A stretch of DNA of 7,051 bases. Source: an uncultured Chloroflexota bacterium (GTDB lineage Bacteria > Chloroflexota > Dehalococcoidia > UBA3495). The position numbers and the translations under genes are program-made. Positions 1 to 5,501 of this stretch are shown here, piece by piece. The stretch's first letter is position 1, and every line of letters begins with the position of its first letter. A model generated the notes under the pieces. The model was not told where the DNA came from. It saw only the letters and a list, made by a program, of their open reading frames with translations, and searched no databases. The stretch lies in the NCBI GenBank assembly GCA_913020235.1, contig CAJWBT010000122.1, forward strand, positions 1 through 7,051, read 5' to 3'.

Positions 1-2
1 TC

Positions 3-986
3 CGTTTCGGCCAATGCGAGCGCCTCTACTCGGACCGGGGGACGCTCCAGATACATTCCGGCGGGCACCACAGCCGGCTGGCGCCCAGTATGGCGTCGAT
101 CTTCACCGACTGCGGGTTCGACGTGGTATCTCTGGCCAGCAACCACGCCATGGACTGGGGAGAGGATGCTCTGATGGACACCCGCGAGCTGATGCAGGAG
201 CTGGGCATCCAGACCGCAGGCGCGGGCGCGAACCTGAACGAGGCGAGGCAACCCGCCATCTTGGAGCGGAACGGGGTCCGGGTGGCGTTCCTGGCCCGCT
301 GCTCCGTCCTGCGGGACGGGTACGCCGCGGAACCAAACAAGGTAGGGGTCGCGCCGCTGCGAGCCCACACCTACTACGAGGCCCAGGAGTACCAGGCGGG
401 CACACCGCCCCGGGTGGTCACCATCCCCTACGAGGACGACCTGGAGATGCTGCGGGAGGATATCCAGAAGGCCCGGCAGCAGGCCGACGTGGTGGTGCTC
501 TCCATCCACTGGGGCATCCACTTCATCCCCCGCGTCATCGCGGACTACCAGCCGTTGGCCGCCCATGCCGCCTTCGAGGCAGGGGCAGACCTCATTTTGG
601 GCCATCACGCCCACGTTCCCAAGGGCATCGAGCTGTACCAGGGGAAGGCCTGTTTCTACAGCCTGAGCAACTTCATGATGTCCAGCGCGGGCACCTCCAA
701 GGCCATGCTGGAACGCTACGGCATCGAGCTGGACCCGGAGTACCCGCGTCTGCCCTACGGCGCGGCCGGCAAGCGAAGCCTGATCGCCCGGGCGGTGCTT
801 TCGAAAGAGGGGGTCCAACGGGTGTCCTTCCTTCCGGTGCTGATCGACAAGCAGCTCAGGCCCGAGGTGCTGCATCAGGGAGACGCCCGCTTCGACGACG
901 CGTTAAGCTACATGGACTGGGCGTCGGAAGGGCTAGCTCACCGCTTTGACGTGCAGGGTGACGAGGTGGTGCTCACCGGGTCTTGA
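3..986 (+). CDS. CapA-family (PGA_cap) metallophosphatase-like protein, 5' partial
   Basis: The reading frame is open to the left edge, so the N-terminus is missing; 327 residues are visible before TGA at 984-986. An internal ATG at 90 is unlikely to be the true start, because recognisable family sequence (CERLYSDRG, resembling the N-x-E region of CapA proteins) lies upstream of it. The conserved blocks appear in order: SNHAMDWG (about nt 138-161, the family NHxxDxG block), HWGIHF (507-524), GHHAHVPKGIE (600-632) and YSLSNF (657-674). These are the usual metal-binding and active-site blocks of PGA_cap domain proteins (PF09587/COG2843), which have a calcineurin-like phosphoesterase fold. The family is named after poly-gamma-glutamate capsule synthesis, but most members, including those with HWGxH instead of HWGxE, have no known substrate. 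No capB, capC or other capsule gene is visible, so a capsule role is not supported. No membrane anchor is seen in the visible part. The next gene starts 66 bp downstream on the same strand. Confidence 0.9.
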   Translation, partial: RFGQCERLYSDRGTLQIHSGGHHSRLAPSMASIFTDCGFDVVSLASNHAMDWGEDALMDTRELMQELGIQTAGAGANLNEARQPAILERNGVRVAFLARCSVLRDGYAAEPNKVGVAPLRAHTYYEAQEYQAGTPPRVVTIPYEDDLEMLREDIQKARQQADVVVLSIHWGIHFIPRVIADYQPLAAHAAFEAGADLILGHHAHVPKGIELYQGKACFYSLSNFMMSSAGTSKAMLERYGIELDPEYPRLPYGAAGKRSLIARAVLSKEGVQRVSFLPVLIDKQLRPEVLHQGDARFDDALSYMDWASEGLAHRFDVQGDEVVLTGS

Positions 987-1040
987 GCGAGGGTTCCCCG
1001 CCCAAAAGGTCCCACTCTTCGATTCTTCTGATTGATACCG

Positions 1041-1046
1041 GGGAGG
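1041..1046 (+). promoter_or_regulatory. Shine-Dalgarno site that fixes the GTG start at 1053
   Basis: GGGAGG lies 6 nt upstream of the GTG at 1053. This well-placed site supports the GTG start over later ATG codons inside the reading frame. Confidence 0.75.
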
Positions 1047-1052
1047 TAAACT

Positions 1053-1970
1053 GTGTCAGCAGCCAAAGCCACCACCCAGCTCCGCCAGCTTATCCACCGC
1101 CAGGGCAAGGTCATGACAGTCATGCACCCGCCCAGCGTGGCCCTGGGACGGGTCATGGAGGCCGCGGGTACCGAAGCCGGGTTTAGCGGCACCTCCGGCG
1201 TCGTAGGCTCCTACACCGGGCTGGCCGATGTGGGAGTGGCGACCCTGTCGGAATGCCTGATGGTGGCCGGCTGGATCGCCCGGGCGGTCAATTTCCCCAT
1301 CATCATGGACGGCGACACCGGCCACGGCGGCATCATGGCCGTGCGCCGGATGGTCCGGGAGTGCATCCGGGCCGGCGTGGCGGGCGTACGCATTGACGAC
1401 CAGGCCATCGAGCGCAAACGCGGCACCGGCTCCGGCGGTATCGTGCTGGAGGACCTGGATATCGTCCTGGGCCGCTACTCCGCCGCCGTGGACATGAAAA
1501 ACGAGCTGGACCCCGACTTCGTCGTCATGGCCCAGTGCTACGCAGGGGAGTCGGAAGGCGCCGGCCTGGAGGACGCGATACGCCGCATGACCGCCTACAA
1601 AGACCTGGGCAAAGTGGACTGGGTCCAGTTCTCGGCGCCCCGCTCCGCCGAGGAGATCAAGCGAACCCGCCAGGCCATCTCCGGCCCCTTTTCGGTGATG
1701 CAGGGCCACATGCCCACCCCCCTCACCAATGAGGAGCTACTGGAGCTGGGGGTCACCATCGCCTGGGTGCCGGGCATTACCCACCGGGTGACCTACGTAG
1801 CCCTGTACGACTTCGTCAAGGACTTCATGGAGAGAGGGGCCCAAGCGGTCGATGACTTCGAGAGCCGTAACGCCGGTAATCCGTTCGTCCGCGGCGCCCT
1901 CAGCCGTGGCGTGGACGGCGAAGACACCGCCAAGTTCCAGGAGCTGGAGGCCAAGTACTTCTCCAGCTAG
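1053..1970 (+). CDS. Isocitrate lyase/PEP mutase superfamily protein, divergent active site
   Basis: This is a 305-residue protein with a GTG start, a length typical of the PEP mutase/methylisocitrate lyase superfamily. These enzymes are TIM-barrel proteins that make or break C-C or P-C bonds in alpha-hydroxy or alpha-keto acids using Mg2+. The fold is supported by the N-terminal core (GFSGTSGVVGSYTGLADVG, residues 43-61), the Mg-binding block MDGDTGHGG (85-93, matching the family DxDTGxG) and RIDDQAIERKRGTGSG (113-128), which aligns with the family EDQxxPKxCGH loop. Three positions differ. The first acid of EDQ is Asp (D115). The catalytic Cys of K-(K/R)-C-G-H is absent (KRGTG). The usual ARTDA segment reads MAQCYAG (159-165). 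It is therefore unlikely to be a standard isocitrate or methylisocitrate lyase; a decarboxylase-, hydrolase- or mutase-like activity is possible, and the substrate is unknown. No phosphonate or methylcitrate genes are nearby. It lies 34 bp before the hemerythrin gene and probably shares its transcript. Confidence 0.88.
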   Translation: MSAAKATTQLRQLIHRQGKVMTVMHPPSVALGRVMEAAGTEAGFSGTSGVVGSYTGLADVGVATLSECLMVAGWIARAVNFPIIMDGDTGHGGIMAVRRMVRECIRAGVAGVRIDDQAIERKRGTGSGGIVLEDLDIVLGRYSAAVDMKNELDPDFVVMAQCYAGESEGAGLEDAIRRMTAYKDLGKVDWVQFSAPRSAEEIKRTRQAISGPFSVMQGHMPTPLTNEELLELGVTIAWVPGITHRVTYVALYDFVKDFMERGAQAVDDFESRNAGNPFVRGALSRGVDGEDTAKFQELEAKYFSS

Positions 1971-1987
1971 TCTCACAGATCTAGACC

Positions 1988-1996
1988 AAGGGAGGA
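1988..1996 (+). promoter_or_regulatory. Shine-Dalgarno site that fixes the hemerythrin start at 2005
   Basis: AAGGGAGGA lies 8 nt upstream of ATG 2005. The frame stays open further upstream, into the end of the preceding gene, so this site is the main reason for choosing ATG 2005 over an in-frame start at 1852. Confidence 0.75.
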
Positions 1997-2004
1997 CGAA
2001 ATCC

Positions 2005-2487
2005 ATGACCCAACCAGAGACCATCACCGAAGTCCTTGAGCCGGAACACCGCTGGATCGACGACCGATTCGAGCGGTTCCAGGCGCTTCTGGCCGCCGGC
2101 CAGGTAAATGCGGAGCCCTTCGAGGAGGCCGCGAAGGCCCTGCACCGTCACATGTACGTAGAAGAGGCGATCCTATTCCCCGAGGTGGCGACGCGGGGCT
2201 TGGCGTCCCCGGTGGAAGTGATGTACCAGGACCACGGCGAGATTGCCCGGCTCATGAACGCCGTTCACGGCCTCATCGCGAGCGGGGCCTCTACCGCGGA
2301 TCTCGAGGCCGCGCTTGCGGCCGTTATCGTTGTCCTGGGGGAGCACGGCACCAAAGAGGAGATGGTCCTGTATCCGACCGCCGACCAGGTCTTGATCGGG
2401 CCGGAGTTCGCTCAGCTCGTGCAGCGGGTAAAAGAGGAAGAGCCGCCGGAGGGATGGTTGTGCCGCGTGCTCTCTAGCGGGGCATAG
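2005..2487 (+). CDS. Hemerythrin-like (HHE domain) di-iron protein
   Basis: This 160-residue soluble protein has the complete hemerythrin ligand pattern: His15 (EPEHRWID), H49-x3-E53 (RHMYVEEAILFPE), His77 (YQDHGEI) and H114-x3-E118 (GEHGTKEEMVLYP). In the family these residues bind a non-haem di-iron centre in a four-helix bundle that holds O2, or senses or handles O2, NO or iron. The domain fills nearly the whole protein, and no methyl-accepting, GGDEF or other output domain is attached. It therefore looks like a stand-alone binding or protective protein rather than a fused sensor. A short tail (EEPPEGWLCRVLSSGA) follows the bundle. The start is set by a strong Shine-Dalgarno site. The gene follows the lyase-family gene by 34 bp with no visible terminator, so the two are probably co-transcribed. 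A role in coping with oxygen or nitric oxide near an anaerobic-type molybdoenzyme module is an inference from context. Confidence 0.9.
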   Translation: MTQPETITEVLEPEHRWIDDRFERFQALLAAGQVNAEPFEEAAKALHRHMYVEEAILFPEVATRGLASPVEVMYQDHGEIARLMNAVHGLIASGASTADLEAALAAVIVVLGEHGTKEEMVLYPTADQVLIGPEFAQLVQRVKEEEPPEGWLCRVLSSGA

Positions 2488-2692
2488 GGTAGCGCAAGCA
2501 TCAAGTGTCCGCTTGGTCCCGGAAGGCCGAAGCAGCCGGCGCAATAGCCCATGAGTCCGGTCGGGCAAGCTCGGGGCTCCGGTCAAGGCTCGGTGATCGC
2601 GCCGCCGCCGGCAACTCAAGGTAGGCCGGAGAGGGCAATCGCATCTTGAACGCGGATGTCAGCTCCCGTTCGCCCTGGGGAATTCTGAGGAA

Positions 2693-2725
2693 GTGAGGGA
2701 GGCAGCCTCAGCCCGCTCCCTCGCC
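2693..2725. repeat. Imperfect inverted repeat beside the main palindrome
   Basis: GAGGGAG at 2695-2701 is complementary to CTCCCTC at 2716-2722, with a loop of 14 nt. A G-U pair and a further G-C pair extend the stem to 2693 and 2725. It lies directly beside the 2729-2754 palindrome in the convergent gap and may contribute to transcription termination. There is no clear T-run after it on either strand. Confidence 0.45.
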
Positions 2726-2728
2726 CTC

Positions 2729-2754
2729 GTCATTCCGGCGAAAGCCGGAATGAC
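2729..2754. repeat. Perfect 11-bp palindrome with GAAA loop; dispersed-repeat-like, possible bidirectional terminator
   Basis: GTCATTCCGGC (2729-2739), the loop GAAA (2740-2743) and GCCGGAATGAC (2744-2754) form a perfect hairpin, with a GNRA-type tetraloop when read on the plus strand. The motif closely resembles the widespread bacterial dispersed repeats of the form GTCATTCC-x-GCGAAAGC-x-GGAATG, whose chance translation VIPAKAGMT is common in genomes and can be read here too. It sits between convergent genes, about 240 nt after the hemerythrin stop and about 50 nt after the stop of the minus-strand Fe-S gene. A role as terminator or mRNA 3'-end stabiliser is plausible, but no T-tract follows. 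Whether it is a multicopy family in this genome cannot be told from one window. Confidence 0.75.
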
Positions 2755-2800
2755 CCGTGGGACGGCTTCTTGTGGTATGCCTTATCCCCAAGGCGAAGGA

Positions 2801-4531
2801 TCAGGCGCGGCCGCCCCAGCCAGCGGTACTCCCCTTGCACGACACGCAGTACCGGCCGAGCTGCCGGACCAGCGGAGTGTCCTCCTCGCCCAGTAGCGAC
2901 GCTATCCTGCTGAGCATGCTCAGGGCCGCTATGGGAGCACCGCATGCTTCGCAGCGGGCCTGCCGGTCCCGGTAGAGAGTTACCGGCCCCTCGGTGAGGC
3001 GGGCGAAGTCCGTCGTCCGCTTCACGTAGATAGCCCCGGCGGTGTTTTCCGGACACGCAGGGAGGCACAGTTCGCAGGCGGCGCACCGGCTTCCGTCGAA
3101 AACGAGTTCAACTCCTTCGTCATCGCTCTGGAACTCCAAGGCTCCCGTTGGGCAGGCTTCGGCGCAAGCGCCGCACGCGGTGCACAGTTCCGGATCGACC
3201 TCTACGACCCCCGCCGGAGAGCCCGGATGGTCAAGTGAAAGGGTGGCCGGTGAGCCGTATCTTTCTTTCAGCGTGCGAAGGGCCAAGCCCAACGCCGCCG
3301 GACCGAACATGCCGCCATGAGGCGCCGCGGCCTCGGCCGATGCGGACTCAAACCCCCGAGGTATCGCGCTTGCCTCGAACTGTTCAGGCTCATCTTCAGG
3401 GCTCACGAGGCTGACCAGCCCGGGCGAGAGGCCAAACGACCGAAGCAGTTCCTGGCAGTAGCCTACCCTCTCCGCGGCGGCCGCTCGTTGACCGGGAGAG
3501 CAGGCATCACCACAGGCCGTCAAACCCACCTGCACTCCGGAGGCCACGCAGCTCAGGATGCAGCCTGCCGGGACCATTCCCGCGCAGGGCACCACCACGG
3601 GCAGCCAATGGGGCGACGCACCCACACCTCCCGGCCCCACCCACTCGATCGCTTGGATACCCTTCCGGCAGGTGAACAGGATTCTGCGCTCCGGCCGGTC
3701 GCCGGTGTCTTGGCCGGTATCTTGGCCGGTATCTTGGATGAAATCTGCTGCCAGCAGGGCTCCAATCTGGGCCTCGATTTCGGCGGGGGAACTCCCCGGG
3801 AGGCGAATGGCGTCCTTGGGGCATGCCGCCAGGCAGCTGCCGCATCCGTCACACGCCGACCGGCTTATCTCGATGCGTCCTCCGGCGCCGGCCATCGCGT
3901 CCCGAGGGCAGGCCTGAACACAGAGGGAACATCCCGAGTCGGCCACGCAGCGGCGGCCGTCTATGGAGGCCACTACCTGGTACTGAATGGGCGGCAAGGT
4001 GAACAGCGCGCGGCGACCGACCTTTTGGGTCAGGGGAGCCAGGCACGGTTTGACATTCTCGGGGGTACTTCCCGGATAGGCTCGTACTTTCGCGACAGCG
4101 GCGGCCAGCAGAAGCTTGGCCTTTCTGGTTCCGCTGCCGGACCCCTCTACCAGGGAGCAGAAGGCTCCGAGGTCCACGGCTTCGATGCCCAGGGGGTCCA
4201 ACCCGGCCTTCCGGGCCTCGAATTGCAACTCAACTTCGGAGTGATCCAGAGCACATAGACCCAGGACGATGCGTTGAACTCCGGCGTCGCCGGCGTGCCG
4301 GACCTCGCCGGGGGTACGGCACAGGCCCACAGTTATCCGCGCCCGAAGCTCCTCGTGCCCGTGCTCAAGCCAATAGCAGAGCCCTCGAAGGTCCAGGCCG
4401 TTACCCAGCTTCTGGAGGTCCCGGCAAAGCAGGACGGCGGTGGACGGGGCCGAGTCCCTCCGGCAATCCCTCGCCATCGCGAGGGCAGCCACCGGCCCGT
4501 GCACTCCGTTGCTAGGATTCTTTGAGTTCAT
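2801..4531 (-). CDS. Multi-[4Fe-4S] protein with HdrA-N-like and MvhD/FlpD-like regions
   Basis: This is a 576-residue cytosolic protein with no membrane segment. Residues about 31-128 (TAVLLCRDLQ to AVDLGAFCSL) resemble the N-terminal domain of HdrA: a Cys-bearing start, a central C (71), RIVLGLC (87-93) and a GLDPLGIE stretch. A first ferredoxin domain follows (C195, C201, C204, C208; C227, C230, C233, C237). Next is a QDTG-repeat linker (266-277), then an MvhD/FlpD-like region (about 283-372; FTC288, VPC316AGMV, C340 and C344). A second 2[4Fe-4S] ferredoxin has C450/453/456/460 and C483/486/489/493. A C-terminal CxxC (527/530) and CxxC (562/565) pair could hold a metal. The FAD domain of true HdrA is missing. 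The predicted job is electron transfer between the membrane molybdoenzyme module and soluble carriers; the partner is unknown. Its ATG overlaps the TorD stop by 4 nt (ATGA), with GGGAGG at 4536-4541 upstream, which indicates translational coupling. It is the last gene of the operon. Confidence 0.85.
   Translation of the reverse strand: MNSKNPSNGVHGPVAALAMARDCRRDSAPSTAVLLCRDLQKLGNGLDLRGLCYWLEHGHEELRARITVGLCRTPGEVRHAGDAGVQRIVLGLCALDHSEVELQFEARKAGLDPLGIEAVDLGAFCSLVEGSGSGTRKAKLLLAAAVAKVRAYPGSTPENVKPCLAPLTQKVGRRALFTLPPIQYQVVASIDGRRCVADSGCSLCVQACPRDAMAGAGGRIEISRSACDGCGSCLAACPKDAIRLPGSSPAEIEAQIGALLAADFIQDTGQDTGQDTGDRPERRILFTCRKGIQAIEWVGPGGVGASPHWLPVVVPCAGMVPAGCILSCVASGVQVGLTACGDACSPGQRAAAAERVGYCQELLRSFGLSPGLVSLVSPEDEPEQFEASAIPRGFESASAEAAAPHGGMFGPAALGLALRTLKERYGSPATLSLDHPGSPAGVVEVDPELCTACGACAEACPTGALEFQSDDEGVELVFDGSRCAACELCLPACPENTAGAIYVKRTTDFARLTEGPVTLYRDRQARCEACGAPIAALSMLSRIASLLGEEDTPLVRQLGRYCVSCKGSTAGWGGRA
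3702..3737. repeat. Three tandem 12-bp units inside the Fe-S gene
   Basis: The unit CCGGT(A/G)TCTTGG occurs three times head to tail at 3702-3713, 3714-3725 and 3726-3737, with a single base difference in the first copy. Read on the minus strand it encodes QDTG-QDTG-QDTG, a polar acidic linker between the first ferredoxin domain and the MvhD-like region. The period is a multiple of three, so changes in copy number keep the frame. Confidence 0.92.
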
Positions 4532-5262
4532 GGAACCTCCCGGACACCCTCGAACCGGCGCAGCAGGCCGTCGATCAGGTCGCCGTCGTGAACGATGAAC
4601 GCCGCGACCGCCTGGGCCGCGCTGGCGAAAACGCCGTCGGGGTTCAGTGCTTTCGCCCTGCCCGCGAATGCTGGGATCCAGCGCTCCAGGTGGGCTTTCA
4701 AGAACCTACGCTCCTTCCTCAGGAAGGTGCGGGCCTGGCGTATGTCTTCAGCTTCCCAGCTTTCCGCCTCTTGCGCGCAAAGAAAGCTCATGAACTCCAG
4801 CTCCACGGCCACATGGTCCGGCGCTTGGCGTGGCGACTGGGAGGCAACAAGGCCCGCGCGAGCGTAATCGACCTCCAGTTGGGCCAGCAGCATGGCCGCG
4901 GCGGCAGGTTTCTCCGCTAAATAGACCGACTCGTAAATGGGGCAGGGGACGCTCGGGCGGTTGACCTGGAAGCTGGAGATGTACTCGCCCTGGAGGGCGG
5001 TGGCCTCCTGGCGGCTCAAGCCCGACAGGGCGCGAAGAAACTGCTTCCACTCCTGGAAAAAGGCGAAGGCAGCCCACGGCTCGCTCTGGCGGGCCAGCTC
5101 TCCGGCGACGATCCCGATGGTCTCCAGCCTCGTGGTGTCCGGATACACCAGGCTCTGGCTGAAGAGCCGGTAGGCGGCCTGACGCCGGTGCGTAAGGTCC
5201 GGCAAGGCGGTGGAGCCCCGCCTGCCGTTCACACCGTTAGGGCTTCGAGTGTAGAGAGTCAT
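4528..5262 (-). CDS. TorD-family molybdoenzyme chaperone
   Basis: This 244-residue all-alpha-type protein has the TorD/DmsD/NarJ family landmarks: YRLFSQSLVYPD (31-42), an LQGEYISSF block (90-98), PIYESVYL (108-115), the signature PDHVAVELEFMSFL (148-161) and FLKAHLERWIPAF (187-199). These cytosolic chaperones bind the unfolded apo-catalytic subunit of DMSO-reductase-family enzymes, often through its Tat signal. They help molybdenum cofactor insertion and stop premature export. The length is close to the usual 200-250 residues, with a roughly 25-residue polar N-terminal extension. The ATG at 5262 has only a weak ribosome site (GGTGAAG-like) 23 nt after the previous stop, so a later start is possible, although no better site is obvious. 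The stop overlaps the next gene by 4 nt. Its presence predicts a TorD-dependent Mo-bisPGD catalytic subunit outside the window. Confidence 0.92.
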   Translation of the reverse strand: MTLYTRSPNGVNGRRGSTALPDLTHRRQAAYRLFSQSLVYPDTTRLETIGIVAGELARQSEPWAAFAFFQEWKQFLRALSGLSRQEATALQGEYISSFQVNRPSVPCPIYESVYLAEKPAAAAMLLAQLEVDYARAGLVASQSPRQAPDHVAVELEFMSFLCAQEAESWEAEDIRQARTFLRKERRFLKAHLERWIPAFAGRAKALNPDGVFASAAQAVAAFIVHDGDLIDGLLRRFEGVREVP

Positions 5263-5285
5263 AGGCCGTCTTCACCGAGACCACG

Positions 5286-5498
5286 TCACTTGCCGCGATG
5301 GTTGGGAAACACCTCATAGACCACCGCCGAGGAGAAGGTCAGGATAATGCCGACAATGAACAATGCCGGCGCGAATTCCAGCCTAGGATTGCTGAATTCG
5401 GGACCGGTGTTGGCGCCGATCGGTGCGGCCAGAGCGAAACCCGTGACCGCGAGGGCCAACCCCACTATCAGCGTTGAAAAGAATAGTATACGCCGCAC
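5286..5498 (-). CDS. Small two-helix membrane protein of the molybdoenzyme operon
   Basis: I do not recognise a named family for this 70-residue protein. It has two hydrophobic segments, residues about 4-25 and 44-61 (APALFIVGIILTFSSAVV), separated by a short polar stretch (NTGPEFSNPRLEF). It ends in a charged tail (NHRGK). The first segment has a basic MRR start and an A-x-A-like end, so it could also be read as a cleavable signal peptide leaving a one-helix protein. It begins with GTG at 5498, supported by a strong AAGGAGG site at 5506-5512 that overlaps the end of the NrfD gene; only 3 nt separate the two genes. This placement between the NrfD and TorD genes suggests a small accessory subunit of the membrane complex, but that is inferred from position only. 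Confidence 0.8.
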   Translation of the reverse strand: MRRILFFSTLIVGLALAVTGFALAAPIGANTGPEFSNPRLEFAPALFIVGIILTFSSAVVYEVFPNHRGK

Positions 5499-5501
5499 AG
5501 A

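Larger units (their letters stand above)
2488..2800. other. Convergent intergenic region, no gene recognised
   Basis: This 313-bp stretch separates the ends of the plus-strand and minus-strand gene groups. I see no convincing protein gene, tRNA or known riboswitch in it. The frames open across it lack family motifs and good ribosome binding sites. Its right part has two stem-forming inverted repeats, listed separately. The left part (about 2510-2600) is rich in short GC-rich imperfect repeats such as TCCGGTC (2556-2562 and 2578-2584), with AGCCC at 2546-2550 able to pair with GGGCT at 2574-2578. No function can be given to these. Confidence 0.6.

Noticed and set aside
14..949. Open frame of 311 codons overlapping the CapA gene in another frame
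   Set aside because: It is an Arg/Gly/Pro-rich low-complexity translation with no motif, while the other frame has all CapA blocks.
2515..2537. A segment resembling the apical GGTCCGGAAGGAAGCAGCC signature of bacterial SRP RNA
   Set aside because: The match has an insertion and a C-C mismatch in the hairpin that holds the GGAA loop, and the flanks do not pair into an SRP-like helix. It is best treated as chance in GC-rich sequence unless a covariance search (Rfam small SRP model) scores it.
2173..2619. Minus-strand open frame reaching into the convergent gap
   Set aside because: It lies mostly antisense to the hemerythrin gene, is Arg/Leu-rich and has no motif or good ribosome site.
3317..4258. 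Long open frame of 313 codons on the plus strand opposite the Fe-S gene
   Set aside because: It has no family motif, its composition is biased, and it is fully antisense to a gene with many conserved Cys motifs. This is a typical shadow frame of GC-rich DNA.
4660..4685. DNA within the TorD gene that resembles a dispersed GCGAATGC...GGGATCCAG repeat (translated WIPAFAG)
   Set aside because: HLxxWxPAF is a native conserved block of TorD proteins at this position, so the likeness to the repeat-derived peptide is coincidental; no real palindrome is present.
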